A stretch of DNA of 64,000 bases from Opitutaceae bacterium (GTDB lineage Bacteria > Verrucomicrobiota > Verrucomicrobiia > Opitutales > Opitutaceae). The notes under the pieces were generated by a model, which was not told where the DNA came from, ran no database searches, and was given only the letters and a program-made list of their open reading frames with translations. The stretch spans positions 1,240,001 through 1,304,000 of the forward strand of contig JAIXWY010000011.1 of NCBI GenBank assembly GCA_027490995.1, read 5' to 3'. The position numbers were made by a program, and so were the translations under genes. The number at the start of each line of letters is the position of its first letter. Position 1 is the stretch's first letter. Positions 17,223-27,883 of the stretch are shown piece by piece.

Positions 17223-18416
17223 TTAGGGGCCGTGCACGCTTGCCTCGGAGACCTGCACGCCGGCCGCGCTAATCGCGGTCGAGCGACTCGTCTCCGTATC
17301 AAGAATGAAGAGCCGCCGCGCGTTCGGGGAGCGCTGCGTGTAGATCAAATGGCGTCCATCGGCCAGCCAGACCGGCTCGATCGCGTCGCCTGGGGCCTTG
17401 GAAACGATGCGGGTCGGTGTCCGACCACTGAGATCATGGACGGCGATCTGGTACCCGCGTCCGACGCGCACGGTGAAGGCGATGAGATTGGGATTACCCC
17501 GGCTCCAGTCCGGTTCGGCGCAGTAGCCGCTGATATTGGTGGCGAGTCGGCGCGATTGGCCTCCTCCGGCCGGCATGATGTAGAGCTGCGGGCCGCCAGC
17601 GGCATCCGACGTATAAACCAGCTGGGAACCATCCGGGGAGAAACAGGGTGAAGCCTCGACGGCGGCCGTGCGGGTGCGACGCGCCACTTGGCGGCCTTGG
17701 GCGGTGCTGACGTAGATCTCGGGATTTCCCTCGCCACTCAACACCATCGCCACCTGCTGCCCGTTCGGGCTGAAGCGAGCGCTGCTGTTCGTTCCGCGAA
17801 ACGTCACAAAGGCAGTGCGTTGGAGGCTGCTCAAATCGATCTGGTAGATGTCTGGGAAGCCGTTCTTAAAATAACTCGTATAGAGGAGCTTTCGTCCATC
17901 GGGGGACCAACGCGGCTTCAGGGCCTGAGAATTGTCGCGAGTGATCTGACGTACCTCACCGAAAAAGAGATCGCCCGTATGAACCTCCATCTTGCCGCCG
18001 CGTTCCACGATGAAGGCGAGCTTGCTGGCGAAGAAACCCTTCAGCCCGCTGACCCGCTCGACGGCAAAGTCGGCCGCGCGAAACAAAGCCTGACGCTGCG
18101 AGCTGCCGGAAAATGCCTGCGTGGCCACGACGGCTCCGCCCTTGCGAATTTGCGCTTCCACCTGCCCGCCGGCCGCCGGGGCGAAGCGGATGTCGAAAGC
18201 TCCCCCACTCGACACCCGACGGAAACGACCGTGCGCGTTGAACGCCACGTTCGCCAACTGATCCAACTCCGGGGTCGCCCCGGACACCGTGACCGCAATC
18301 GTCTTCGCATCGATCTTGATCGAGACGTCACCGAGATCGCGCACCTGAGCGCGGAGCGCGAGTGCCGGCAGGCTCAGGGCAAACAACAGGAGGAAAAAAC
18401 GCAGCGAGTTTTGCAT
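17223..18416 (-). CDS. TolB-like periplasmic beta-propeller protein
   Basis: A 397-residue protein with a signal peptide (about residues 1-23, ending ALRAQ). An N-terminal alpha/beta domain (to about 150) is followed by WD40-like PD40 repeats: PRWSPDGRKLLYTS, ARFSPNGQQVAMV, PCFSPDGSQLVYTS and PVWLADGRHLIYT. This is the TolB layout; TolB works with Pal in the Tol system that keeps the outer membrane constricted at division. No tolA, tolQ, tolR or pal is adjacent, so it may be the housekeeping TolB or a paralogue. It is divergent from the Mrp gene. Confidence 0.82.
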   Translation of the reverse strand: MQNSLRFFLLLFALSLPALALRAQVRDLGDVSIKIDAKTIAVTVSGATPELDQLANVAFNAHGRFRRVSSGGAFDIRFAPAAGGQVEAQIRKGGAVVATQAFSGSSQRQALFRAADFAVERVSGLKGFFASKLAFIVERGGKMEVHTGDLFFGEVRQITRDNSQALKPRWSPDGRKLLYTSYFKNGFPDIYQIDLSSLQRTAFVTFRGTNSSARFSPNGQQVAMVLSGEGNPEIYVSTAQGRQVARRTRTAAVEASPCFSPDGSQLVYTSDAAGGPQLYIMPAGGGQSRRLATNISGYCAEPDWSRGNPNLIAFTVRVGRGYQIAVHDLSGRTPTRIVSKAPGDAIEPVWLADGRHLIYTQRSPNARRLFILDTETSRSTAISAAGVQVSEASVHGP

Positions 18417-18518
18417 GGAGCGTAATCTTGGACCACACTTGGAGTCCGAGGCATTTCTATTTACAGGCGACGCCCGGTTAACAACGTCAAAACCTTCCGT
18501 TCAAGCATTTCATCCACC

Positions 18519-19616
18519 GTGTCACCCGACGCCATCAAGGAACATCTGAAGCAAGTGAAGTACCCGGGATTCAGCCGGGACATCGTGTCCTTCGGACTGG
18601 TGCGGTCTGCCGCGTGGATCGAAGGCACCGTCAAAGTCAGCCTCCTGCTCACCACTCCCGACCCCAAGACGCCGCTGACTGTCAAAACCGAGGTTGAGAA
18701 GTGCCTTCGGACGATTCCTGGGGTGAAAGACATCATCATTGATGTCGCGGTGCAGCCCGTTCGGACGCCGTCCTCCACGCCACCGGGCGCCAACCAAGCC
18801 GGCACGGGCGCGGCGCCCCGTAGCATTCGGCACTCCGTGGCAATCGCTTCGGGCAAGGGCGGCGTGGGCAAGAGCACCTTTGCGGTCAATCTTGCGTGTG
18901 CGCTGGCCCAAGTGCTCACCGCCCAAGGCCGACCGGGACGAGTGGGTTTGATGGACTGCGACATTTACGGACCCAGCGTCCCGCTGATGATGGGTTTACA
19001 CGGGCGGCCCGAACTGGACGGTGAGACGCTCGTGCCATTGGAGGCGCACGGCGTGAAGGTCATGAGCATGGGATTCCTGGTGGACGACAACACGCCGGTG
19101 GTCTGGCGCGGGCCCATGATCATGAAGACCATCCAGCAATTCGTGCAAAACGTGCGCTGGGGCGAACTGGATATCCTCCTGATTGATCTCCCTCCGGGAA
19201 CGGGAGATGCACAGCTTTCGCTCGTCCAGACCCTGCCACTAGACGGGGCCGTGATCGTGACGACGCCACAGCCGGCGTCCACCAACGTGGCCCGGAAGGG
19301 CGGACTGATGTTCCAGAAGGTGAATGTCCCGCTGCTCGGCGTCGCGGAAAACATGAGCTGGTTCGAGGATCCCAGCGGCGCGCGTCATTCGCTCTTCGGC
19401 ACCGGCGGCGGTGCGAAGACAGCCGACTCCCTGGGCACCGTCCTTCTCGGACAGGTTCCCCTTGTACCCGAGATTCGCGCGGGAGGTGACTGCGGGAAGC
19501 CTCTGGTGGTAAGCCAACCAGACTCCTCCGCTAGCGTGACCTTCCGTGAGATCGGGGAGGACATCCTCCGCCGAGTCGCCGAAAAGACGGCCAGACCGCC
19601 TTCGGCCCCGAATTGA
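18519..19616 (+). CDS. Mrp/NBP35-family P-loop ATPase (iron-sulfur carrier family)
   Basis: A 365-residue protein starting at GTG. Residues 1-80 form a DUF59/MIP18-like domain (YPGFSRDIVSFGLV); the ATPase domain follows, with the deviant Walker A ASGKGGVGKST (110-120) and DCDIYGPSVP. Mrp/ApbC proteins deliver iron-sulfur clusters to target enzymes. The CxxC pair that binds the bridging cluster in the dimer, normally after ENMS, is absent here (ENMSWFEDPSGARHSLFG), so cluster binding must differ or be lost. A strong terminator follows the gene. Confidence 0.9.
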   Translation: MSPDAIKEHLKQVKYPGFSRDIVSFGLVRSAAWIEGTVKVSLLLTTPDPKTPLTVKTEVEKCLRTIPGVKDIIIDVAVQPVRTPSSTPPGANQAGTGAAPRSIRHSVAIASGKGGVGKSTFAVNLACALAQVLTAQGRPGRVGLMDCDIYGPSVPLMMGLHGRPELDGETLVPLEAHGVKVMSMGFLVDDNTPVVWRGPMIMKTIQQFVQNVRWGELDILLIDLPPGTGDAQLSLVQTLPLDGAVIVTTPQPASTNVARKGGLMFQKVNVPLLGVAENMSWFEDPSGARHSLFGTGGGAKTADSLGTVLLGQVPLVPEIRAGGDCGKPLVVSQPDSSASVTFREIGEDILRRVAEKTARPPSAPN

Positions 19617-19636
19617 CAGGACGTCTCGGGTGAGGC

Positions 19637-19675
19637 AGAACGAGGGACCTGTTGAATGGACCTCGTTCTTTTCTG
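19637..19675 (+). terminator. Intrinsic terminator after the Mrp gene
   Basis: AGAACGAGG (19637-19645) pairs with CCTCGTTCT (19661-19669), followed by TTT. It lies 21 bases after the stop codon. Confidence 0.65.
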
Positions 19676-19780
19676 CAGTCTTCCCGTTCCGCCGAAAGGC
19701 CTCCCTTCTTGGGACGCCGGGGAGCGTTTTGCGCTGGCACGGCGGCAGGGCGGTCCACAACCCGGAGCCGGAGCGACGTC

Positions 19781-20047
19781 ATGAAACCGGAATCCTCCCC
19801 TCCGGAAGCGGGCACCGAGTCCGAGGAACTGATGCGCCAGTCCTCGCTCTACCAAGAGTTCCTCGCGGAGCGCGAAGAGATCCTCCGCCACAAGTGGCTT
19901 GAATCTGAGCGTCTCGGTTACGACATCGGTTTCGAGCGGGCCCTCCTCGATTGGATTCGCCGACACCGGGAAAAGTGGCGGGCGGCGCGCCGGGCCCAAG
20001 TGGTCGGAGCGACGCCTGCGGCGGGGAGTAATCCTCCCCATCGGTAA
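19781..20047 (+). CDS. Small conserved-looking soluble protein of unknown function
   Basis: An 88-residue hydrophilic protein with no signal or membrane segment. The core, roughly residues 20-65, is helical and charged: LYQEFLAEREEILRHKW, ESERLGYDIGFE, then LLDWIRRHREKWRAARR. The regular Trp/Arg-rich helices suggest an RNA- or protein-binding role, but I recognise no named domain. ATG 19781 is chosen because the upstream part of the frame is low-complexity. It converges on rpmG with a shared hairpin terminator between them. Confidence 0.7.
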   Translation: MKPESSPPEAGTESEELMRQSSLYQEFLAEREEILRHKWLESERLGYDIGFERALLDWIRRHREKWRAARRAQVVGATPAAGSNPPHR

Positions 20048-20093
20048 CCACCGCGAACCCGACCGTTGCTGTCGGCTGCTCCGATGGGGAAAA

Positions 20094-20124
20094 GCAAAAG
20101 GCCGAGCGGGAAAGCTCGGCCTTT
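20094..20124. terminator. Bidirectional intrinsic terminator between small ORF and rpmG
   Basis: GGCCGAGC and GCTCGGCC arms (20100-20121) surround a GGGAAA loop, flanked by AAAA on the left and TTT on the right. The T-run is stronger on the minus strand, serving rpmG. Confidence 0.65.
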
Positions 20125-20163
20125 GCTGCATCCGAAGCGGAGGGAGACCCTCCACTCGGCGGC

Positions 20164-20328
20164 TTACTTGATTTCCTTGTGAACCGTGTGGCGCTTGAGG
20201 AAGGGGTTGTACTTCTTCTTCTCGATGCGCTCGGTCACGGTCTTCTTGTTGCGCGTGGTGAGGTAGCGCGAGACCGGCTTGCCCTCTTTGCGGGCCTCAG
20301 TGCATTCCAGGGTGACGACTTCGTGCAT
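20164..20328 (-). CDS. rpmG: 50S ribosomal protein L33 (zinc-free type)
   Basis: A 54-residue basic protein with the L33 pattern [21 protein letters not shown] and [11 protein letters not shown]. It sits in the large ribosomal subunit near the E site. Only one cysteine remains of the paired CxxC motifs found in zinc-binding L33, so this is the C-minus form that does not need zinc. The ATG at 20328 gives the normal family length; the longer upstream frame is not expected to be coding. Confidence 0.95.
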   Translation of the reverse strand: MHEVVTLECTEARKEGKPVSRYLTTRNKKTVTERIEKKKYNPFLKRHTVHKEIK

Positions 20329-20411
20329 GATGGTAAAACGGTTGAACGGGAGAGCAAAACCGCCCCCCTCCCGGCCCGCAACCACAAAAGCACGGCGATC
20401 GGCGCGGTATC

Positions 20412-21767
20412 CTAGCCCGCCACCAACGCCCGATCCGTGAGCGAGAGCATTTCACCCCGGCGAAAGAGCGTCACCTGCCCCGAACTGGAGGACACGACGA
20501 TTGAGATGCAGTCCGTTGCCACGCTGATGGCCGCCGCGGCCGCGTGACGACTTCCCAAACCGCTGGGCAAGGTGTGCTCCACGTCAGTGGCTTGCACTAG
20601 GCTTCCCGCCGACAGCAACACGCCGTCGCCACGGATGATGAATGCCCCGTCGATCGACGAGAACTCCTTCACGGTCTCGTCCATGAACGGATTGAGGATG
20701 TTCCGATCCTCCTCCTTGTAGCCGAAGAACGGGTTCAGCACGAGGGGCTTGATCAGACGCTCTACGCGCGGGGTGTCACCGACCACGAAGAGGCATCCCA
20801 CGGGACGACCCTCCCGACCCTCGACGGAGAGCTCGGTTGCCACACCGATAACCCGTTCGAGCACCTCGGGCTTCACATCCGGAGGCAGTAGGTCCGCATG
20901 ACCAGTTAGAAGAGTCTGGAACTCCCGCTCCACATCCACAACCACGACCGTATCGAACTGGTTACTGCCGGTGATTCCGCCGATGCAGCAGATCCGATCA
21001 TTGAAGGAAATTACTCCGCGGGTGAGGGCCACCAGCACGGCGCTGCGCAACTGGGCGAGCCGCCGGTTGGAAAACGAACGCACCTGAACCGTCTCCGCGA
21101 ACTCGTTCTGGTCGTCGCCGGCATCGATCACATTACGGGTGACGAGGATTGTCTTAAGCTTGGTCTGCAGCGAACGCGCCTCGATGCCGCCCACAAACGT
21201 GTCGCCGAATACCATGAGCGCGCTGCACCCGGCCCCCTTGGTGACTCGCTCCGCCTCGCGGAGCATCAAACGATTGATCCGATTTTGCTGCGCCTGAAGC
21301 GGGCGACCCGCAATACCACCGAAACCCGCCAGGAGCCGATCGTAGAGGATGTCGAGATCGGCCGCGAGCAACAGACCGTCGATGAACTCCGGCTCCTTCA
21401 GCAGTCGCGCCAGCGAAGCCAGGACCTGAAGATAGCTGCCCGCCTTCTCTCCGGCTAGGAGCATGACGATGAAATGCACCCGTTCATCGCCCGCGACTCC
21501 GTCGTGGCGGATTCCGAGGCGACTGCGGCCAATCGCCACCACATAGGGCCGCGACATGCGCACCCGCACGTGGGGCAGCGACACCCCTCGCCCCAGGTAG
21601 GTGGTCATCGTGCTCTCCCGCTGCAGCAGGCTGCGCAGCAAGGCTTCGGGGCGGAGGTCAGGAAACTTCTCCACCGACACCGCGAGGAGCTCCTCAAGCG
21701 CTCCCTTCAGATCGGTGCTCTTGAGCTCAACCAGACGACTGCGGGCGATGATTCGATCCAGTCTCAC
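20412..21767 (-). CDS. Diadenylate cyclase with N-terminal PTS EIIA domain (EIIA / PK_C-like / DAC)
   Basis: A 451-residue three-domain protein. Residues about 1-150 look like a type-2 PTS EIIA (PtsN-like) domain with [10 protein letters not shown], whose His66 matches the phosphorylated histidine. Residues about 155-300 resemble the C-terminal domain of pyruvate kinase ([26 protein letters not shown]). Residues about 310-451 form a DisA_N diadenylate cyclase domain with DGA at 373-375 and [10 protein letters not shown] with RH at 407-408, the two signature motifs for making c-di-AMP from two ATP. The PK_C-DAC half resembles archaeal CdaZ. No membrane segment is visible, so it is cytoplasmic. 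The GTG start is preceded by a GAGG-type ribosome site. This is probably the cell's c-di-AMP synthase; PTS control is inferred. Confidence 0.85.
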   Translation of the reverse strand: MRLDRIIARSRLVELKSTDLKGALEELLAVSVEKFPDLRPEALLRSLLQRESTMTTYLGRGVSLPHVRVRMSRPYVVAIGRSRLGIRHDGVAGDERVHFIVMLLAGEKAGSYLQVLASLARLLKEPEFIDGLLLAADLDILYDRLLAGFGGIAGRPLQAQQNRINRLMLREAERVTKGAGCSALMVFGDTFVGGIEARSLQTKLKTILVTRNVIDAGDDQNEFAETVQVRSFSNRRLAQLRSAVLVALTRGVISFNDRICCIGGITGSNQFDTVVVVDVEREFQTLLTGHADLLPPDVKPEVLERVIGVATELSVEGREGRPVGCLFVVGDTPRVERLIKPLVLNPFFGYKEEDRNILNPFMDETVKEFSSIDGAFIIRGDGVLLSAGSLVQATDVEHTLPSGLGSRHAAAAAISVATDCISIVVSSSSGQVTLFRRGEMLSLTDRALVAG

Positions 21768-21828
21768 AGGAACACCTCACCCATGCGAGCCGGCCACACC
21801 GGAAAGAGGCTCAGCTCGCACACTCCCA

Positions 21829-22218
21829 TCACTTTTCCCATTCCAGAGCACCCTTCTTGACCTCATAGACGAGGCCCAGCACGAGTACGAAGAGGAAGAA
21901 ACCGATCGGCGCCAAGATCGGGATCCCGGCCGCCAGAAACTCACGGTAGACGAACGTCCACGGAATCAGAAAGACGACCTCGATATCGAACAGGATAAAG
22001 AGCATGGCGGTGACGTAGAACTTCACCGAAAAACGCGTGTGCGCGATCCCCTCCGGCTTCACGCCGCACTCGTAGGCGCTGTCCTTAATCGCGCCGCCCC
22101 GCGCCCGCTGCCCCAAGAGATGGCTGATCCCAATGATGCCAGCCGCCAGCGCGGTCGCTAGGATCGCTTGGACGAGGATGGGGAAATAGTCGGCGGACGA
22201 ATTCAGAACTGCCAGCAT
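21829..22218 (-). CDS. nuoA: NADH-quinone oxidoreductase subunit A
   Basis: A 129-residue membrane protein with three helices. The conserved loop YECGVKPEG and the segment FYVTAMLFILFDIEVVFLIPW identify subunit A (NuoA/ND3) of respiratory complex I. In other bacteria the Cys-containing loop lies close to the quinone site. Its neighbours are unrelated genes and no other nuo gene lies in the window, so nuoA is separated from the rest of the complex I genes here. A well-formed promoter ends six bases before its ATG. Confidence 0.93.
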   Translation of the reverse strand: MLAVLNSSADYFPILVQAILATALAAGIIGISHLLGQRARGGAIKDSAYECGVKPEGIAHTRFSVKFYVTAMLFILFDIEVVFLIPWTFVYREFLAAGIPILAPIGFFLFVLVLGLVYEVKKGALEWEK

Positions 22219-22224
22219 GACGCA

Positions 22225-22253
22225 AAAATCGGCCTGATCCGGAGGCGGTGCAA
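22225..22253 (-). promoter_or_regulatory. Promoter of nuoA, apparently leaderless
   Basis: On the minus strand, TTGCAC (22253-22248) and GATTTT (22230-22225) are separated by 17 bases. Six bases then separate the -10 box from the ATG at 22218, the same layout as accA. Confidence 0.5.
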
Positions 22254-22278
22254 GGGGTTTTTTCCGGGGTGCGGCGGA

Positions 22279-23364
22279 TCAATCGTTCAGCCGGACCAAA
22301 CGCGTATCGAGCGACCGCGCCGTGCCCACCGCCAAGGTTTCGGCGAACTCCAAGGTACGGATCTCGTCGGCCACCGGCTGAAACCCCGTTCGCTTGCGCC
22401 AATAATTGATCTTCCGCAACGCCAAGGTGTCCATCGCGACCGGATCGGCGCTCAGCCAAAGACGAGGTTCGGACACGGTGTACAAGGAATTGAAGAACGG
22501 GCCGCCGATGAACTGGTAGCGCTCGAGCGTGGCGATCGTGAAGGCCCACGTCGCGCGCAACTCAGGGATCGCACTCATCTCCGCCACCGCGGCTGGAGCG
22601 TTGGCCGGGGAACGGAAAAACCGCGCCGTATTCGACGCATTCCAGAGCGTCGCGTTCACCAAGGCCCCGTTCACCCCGAGGATGGGATGATCCGTGTAGA
22701 CCGGCAGGTTGATCCAGAAATCAGCATCCAGGAAAAGCGGGGTCGCAAGGAAGCTCTTACGATCCTGCTCAAGCGTCGAGTCACCCGGAACACCCTCGAT
22801 CTGCTTGTCCGCGAGGATCGGATCGAATCGCGTGGGCAGCGGACTGTCGTAGAACCAGACCGGGTCGAAGAAACGGCCCGACTCGAGGACGAAGACCGGA
22901 TGGCCTTCGTAAGCGGACTGACCGGTGACCAAGGAAGGCAGGAAGCCGGTGATGCGCAGCCGCAGTTGATTAAGACCCACCAGAAAGATATCGGCCTTGG
23001 AAAACCCACGCCGCTCGAGTGCCGCGATCACGGCGTGAACCAGCGCATGGGGCGTGGAGAGACCCGCTCCGGAATCAGCGTACACCTTAAGCCCGACCTT
23101 GCGCTTCACGCCCGGGCGCAGCGGACGACCGGTCGAGGCCTCGAACTGCACGATCAGGCGCTCCACCTCACGCTCGTAAATCGGCTGGTCGAAGTTCTGC
23201 AGGCTCGTTTCCCAGACGGGCAGCAGAGGGGCGGGAGGAGGAAGCCCCGTGCCGGGCCGCCCTGCGGCGTCCTGTGCCTCGGCACTCGCGGCAGCGCACG
23301 CCCAGACGAGAATTGCCACCCAAGCTCCCCAGCGGGCACGAAGAAGAGAAGAAAGCACGGTCAT
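22279..23364 (-). CDS. Exported DUF362-like protein
   Basis: A 361-residue protein with a signal peptide (about 1-30, hydrophobic WVAILVWACAAASA then EAQ), so periplasmic or exported. RKVGLKVYADSGAG, followed by HALVHAVIAALERRGF, and the late motif LWLSADPVAMDTLAL match the DUF362 pattern, a domain often linked to iron-sulfur or tungsten/sulfur enzymes but without a settled function. No CxxCxxC ferredoxin motif is visible. The frame extends further upstream, but ATG 23364 directly precedes the signal peptide. It is divergent from dnaG. Confidence 0.68.
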   Translation of the reverse strand: MTVLSSLLRARWGAWVAILVWACAAASAEAQDAAGRPGTGLPPPAPLLPVWETSLQNFDQPIYEREVERLIVQFEASTGRPLRPGVKRKVGLKVYADSGAGLSTPHALVHAVIAALERRGFSKADIFLVGLNQLRLRITGFLPSLVTGQSAYEGHPVFVLESGRFFDPVWFYDSPLPTRFDPILADKQIEGVPGDSTLEQDRKSFLATPLFLDADFWINLPVYTDHPILGVNGALVNATLWNASNTARFFRSPANAPAAVAEMSAIPELRATWAFTIATLERYQFIGGPFFNSLYTVSEPRLWLSADPVAMDTLALRKINYWRKRTGFQPVADEIRTLEFAETLAVGTARSLDTRLVRLND

Positions 23365-23517
23365 GAAGAGTGAGTCGCTGCGCCCAGGCGGAGGTTCCCG
23401 CTGAACACCAGCAGGTGCGACACTTGACACACCCGGCCCTGCCCCGAAAGTCCATTTCTCAGGATTTTTGCCCGAAACCGCCGCTGCGCGGAACGGCCAT
23501 CTCCGGTCCCTCCCGCC

Positions 23518-25401
23518 ATGCCCGCCATCAAACCCACCTGCGTCCGCGACTTGAAGTTGCGGGTGAACTTGGTGGACGTCATTTCCCGCACCGTCGCCCT
23601 GCGCAAGGCCGGTTCGCGCTACAAGGGTCTTTGCCCCTTTCACGGCGAGAAGACGCCTTCCTTCCACGTGGATCCCGACAAAGGTTTCTACAAGTGCTTC
23701 GGCTGCGGCAAGGCGGGCGACGCGATCACCTTCGTGCGCGAAACGGAGCAATTGTCCTTCACGGAGGCGGTGGAAACGTTGGGCAAACGTTTCGGCGTCG
23801 TGATCGAGTACGAGGAGGGCTCCGGTCCCACGGCGGAAGAACGCTCCCTCCGTCAGGAACTTTTCGACCTGCACGAACAGGCGACCGAACACTTCTTTCA
23901 GGTTTTCCGCGGTCGGACCGAGACCGGCGAGTTCATGCGAAACTATTGGGGAACGTCGCGTCGGTTCACGACCGCGATCGCCGACGAGTTCCGCATCGGA
24001 GCTGCGGAGCCCAACGACGGCGGTCTGGCTGCGGCACTGCTGCGCAAACGCTACTCGGAAGACGCGATCCGGCAGTGCGGGCTCTTCTTCGTCCGAGAGG
24101 GTGTGCCGCTCGCGCTGGGTTCACTCCGTCCCCGCTTCCGCGGTCGGCTGATGATCCCGATTCGCGATCACCAGGGCCGCGTTGTTGCCTTCACCGCCCG
24201 CCAGACCCAGCTGACGCCTGACGACGATCCCGCCAAAGAGGCAAAGTACGTCAACTCACCGGAGACGCCGATCTTCACCAAGGGTAATCTTCTCTTCAAC
24301 CTCGACCGCGCCCGGGAAGCCGCCGGCAAGGAGAACCAGCCCTTCATCCTCGTCGAGGGCCAACTCGATGCGATCCGGTGCTGGAGCGTGGGTTTGAAGT
24401 CGGCCGTAGCTCCCCAAGGCACCTCCATCACCGACGGCCAGCTTGCGCTCCTCCGCCGCTACCAGACGCGGGTGGAATGCCTGTTCGACGGCGACTCGGC
24501 CGGTCAAAAGGCTGCACTCCGATTGATTCCGCTCGCCTTGCGAGCCGGTCTGGAGGTGCGCATCCTCGGCGCCAACGATCCCGCAGGCAAGGTCGACCCC
24601 GATCTTCTGCTGCTCGAGAAGGGTCCAGAGGGCTACGAACAACTCCGCAGCCACGCCCTTTCCGCCATCGGCTTCGCCTGCCACTCCCTCCTCCCCCACG
24701 TGGAGAGCGCTTCGCCCGAGGAGAAAACTCGCGTGGCCACGGAACTCCAGCGCATCATCGGCGCCGCCGAATCAGAGGTAGCCCGATCTCAGTTTCTCGC
24801 CGAGGCGGCCGCTCACCTCCGGATCCCGCTCGCGGCTCTGCAGAAGGATTTCGCGCGCACGAACGAACGACTCCAAGTCCAGGAGAACGCCCGCGCCGCC
24901 GTGCGCCCCGCGGCGAACGACGCGCCCGTTCGGCCCACGGCCCCGCCCGACACCCGCACCATCGCCGCGGAACAGGACCTTCTTCTGCTCCTGCTGCATT
25001 GGGAACGGTTCGGGAAGGTGCTCGCGACGGCATTTCCTCATGAATGGATCGACTTGAGCCATCCGGCTGGAGCCCTTCTGAACCGTTTTCTGGCGGAATT
25101 CGAACAGGACAACTGGCCAGGACGCGATCACCTCGATATGCTCCTCGAGTCCGCCGAAGAGAAAGCCCTTGTCGCTTCCTTGGCCTTCGACACTCCTGAA
25201 CTCGACGATCCAGCAAAAGCGCTGCAAGAGGGCTTGCTTCGCCTGCGTTCCCGGGCTTTGGAGCCGCAGCTCAGGAAAATCGACCTTGATTTAGCCAATC
25301 TCCCTGCGGACAGTACGCTCGACGCAATTTCTCTCCTGAAACGCCGGTCCGAACTTCAGCGACAGCTCCGCACGCCAATCGTGCTGGCAGAAGTCGACTA
25401 G
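23518..25401 (+). CDS. dnaG: DNA primase
   Basis: A 627-residue protein that makes RNA primers for replication with the DnaB helicase. The zinc-ribbon CHC2 motif is clear: Cys39, His42, Cys60 and Cys63 in CPFHGEKTPSF and CFGCGKAG. The catalytic core follows with GRLMIPIRD and YVNSPETPIF; the TOPRIM part begins with VEGQLDAIRCW in place of the common EGYMDV. The C-terminal third is the helicase-interaction region and is poorly conserved. It lies 29 bases before rpoD, the classic dnaG-rpoD pair of the macromolecular synthesis operon, without rpsU. Confidence 0.96.
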   Translation: MPAIKPTCVRDLKLRVNLVDVISRTVALRKAGSRYKGLCPFHGEKTPSFHVDPDKGFYKCFGCGKAGDAITFVRETEQLSFTEAVETLGKRFGVVIEYEEGSGPTAEERSLRQELFDLHEQATEHFFQVFRGRTETGEFMRNYWGTSRRFTTAIADEFRIGAAEPNDGGLAAALLRKRYSEDAIRQCGLFFVREGVPLALGSLRPRFRGRLMIPIRDHQGRVVAFTARQTQLTPDDDPAKEAKYVNSPETPIFTKGNLLFNLDRAREAAGKENQPFILVEGQLDAIRCWSVGLKSAVAPQGTSITDGQLALLRRYQTRVECLFDGDSAGQKAALRLIPLALRAGLEVRILGANDPAGKVDPDLLLLEKGPEGYEQLRSHALSAIGFACHSLLPHVESASPEEKTRVATELQRIIGAAESEVARSQFLAEAAAHLRIPLAALQKDFARTNERLQVQENARAAVRPAANDAPVRPTAPPDTRTIAAEQDLLLLLLHWERFGKVLATAFPHEWIDLSHPAGALLNRFLAEFEQDNWPGRDHLDMLLESAEEKALVASLAFDTPELDDPAKALQEGLLRLRSRALEPQLRKIDLDLANLPADSTLDAISLLKRRSELQRQLRTPIVLAEVD

Positions 25402-25430
25402 GTTGATCGCCCCTCTCCTTTCCCTAATCC

Positions 25431-27227
<1,797 letters not shown>

Positions 27228-27229
27228 TC

Positions 27230-27883
27230 GTGCACCCGGGCCGTCGCCCCTCCCGCGCCACCCTCCCGCGATGGGAGGCTCGCCCACGCTACTTTGGGCT
27301 GATTGCCGTCGTGTTTGCAACCGTCGCAAGCGCGTCCGGTAGTGACTCCCGGACGCACCCCTCCCCGTTCCTACCGCCACCGGGGGACCCTTCCGCTACC
27401 GTCGCGCCGGCGGCCGCCAAAGACTCCCTTGAATTCACCGGTGTCATTGTCACGGGCCAGACGGTTCTGCTGAACCTCACGGACACCCAAGCGAAGAAGA
27501 GCTTCTGGATCGGGGTCGGTAAAGCCGAGAACGGAGTCGAGGCGGTCGACTATGACCGTCGTCAAGATGCCGCCACGCTGAAGGTTCGAGGCGAGACCAA
27601 GCGTCTCGTGATGAAGCAGCCCGTCGTCGTCGCAAGTTCAGGAACCAGCGCTGCCACCGTACCCATCGCACCGGTTGTTCCCCTCCCCCCTCCGTCGACT
27701 CCAGCCGAGGCCGAGCGCGAAGCGCGCATGCTCGTCAGCGACCTCCTCGAGATCGGCATGCAGCAACGGAAGGCCTACGAAGAGGCCCAACGCAAGGCCG
27801 CGCTTGAAGCGACCAAGACCAATGCCTCGGCGCTGCCGATCGCGCCGGCTCAGAACGCGCCCGGCTTGGTTCCCCAACCGTAG
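27230..27883 (+). CDS. Secreted Pro/Ala-rich protein of unknown function
   Basis: A 217-residue protein starting at GTG two bases after rpoD. A basic N-terminus and hydrophobic stretch (YFGLIAVVFATVASASG) form a signal peptide or membrane anchor. A small compact domain (about 60-130) reads EFTGVIVTGQTVLLNL, with SFWIGVGKAENGVEAVDYD and ATLKVRGETKRLVM, a layout similar to periplasmic domains of type II secretion proteins such as GspC/PilP. The rest is rich in Pro and Ala. Its 3' end overlaps the convergent methyltransferase gene by 34 bases. Confidence 0.6.
   Translation: MHPGRRPSRATLPRWEARPRYFGLIAVVFATVASASGSDSRTHPSPFLPPPGDPSATVAPAAAKDSLEFTGVIVTGQTVLLNLTDTQAKKSFWIGVGKAENGVEAVDYDRRQDAATLKVRGETKRLVMKQPVVVASSGTSAATVPIAPVVPLPPPSTPAEAEREARMLVSDLLEIGMQQRKAYEEAQRKAALEATKTNASALPIAPAQNAPGLVPQP

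Noticed and set aside
22168-23373. A 401-codon plus-strand frame opposite the DUF362-like gene
   Set aside because: Its translation is Arg/Gln/His-rich with no recognisable domain; the opposite strand has a signal peptide and family motifs. High GC gives many such open shadow frames.
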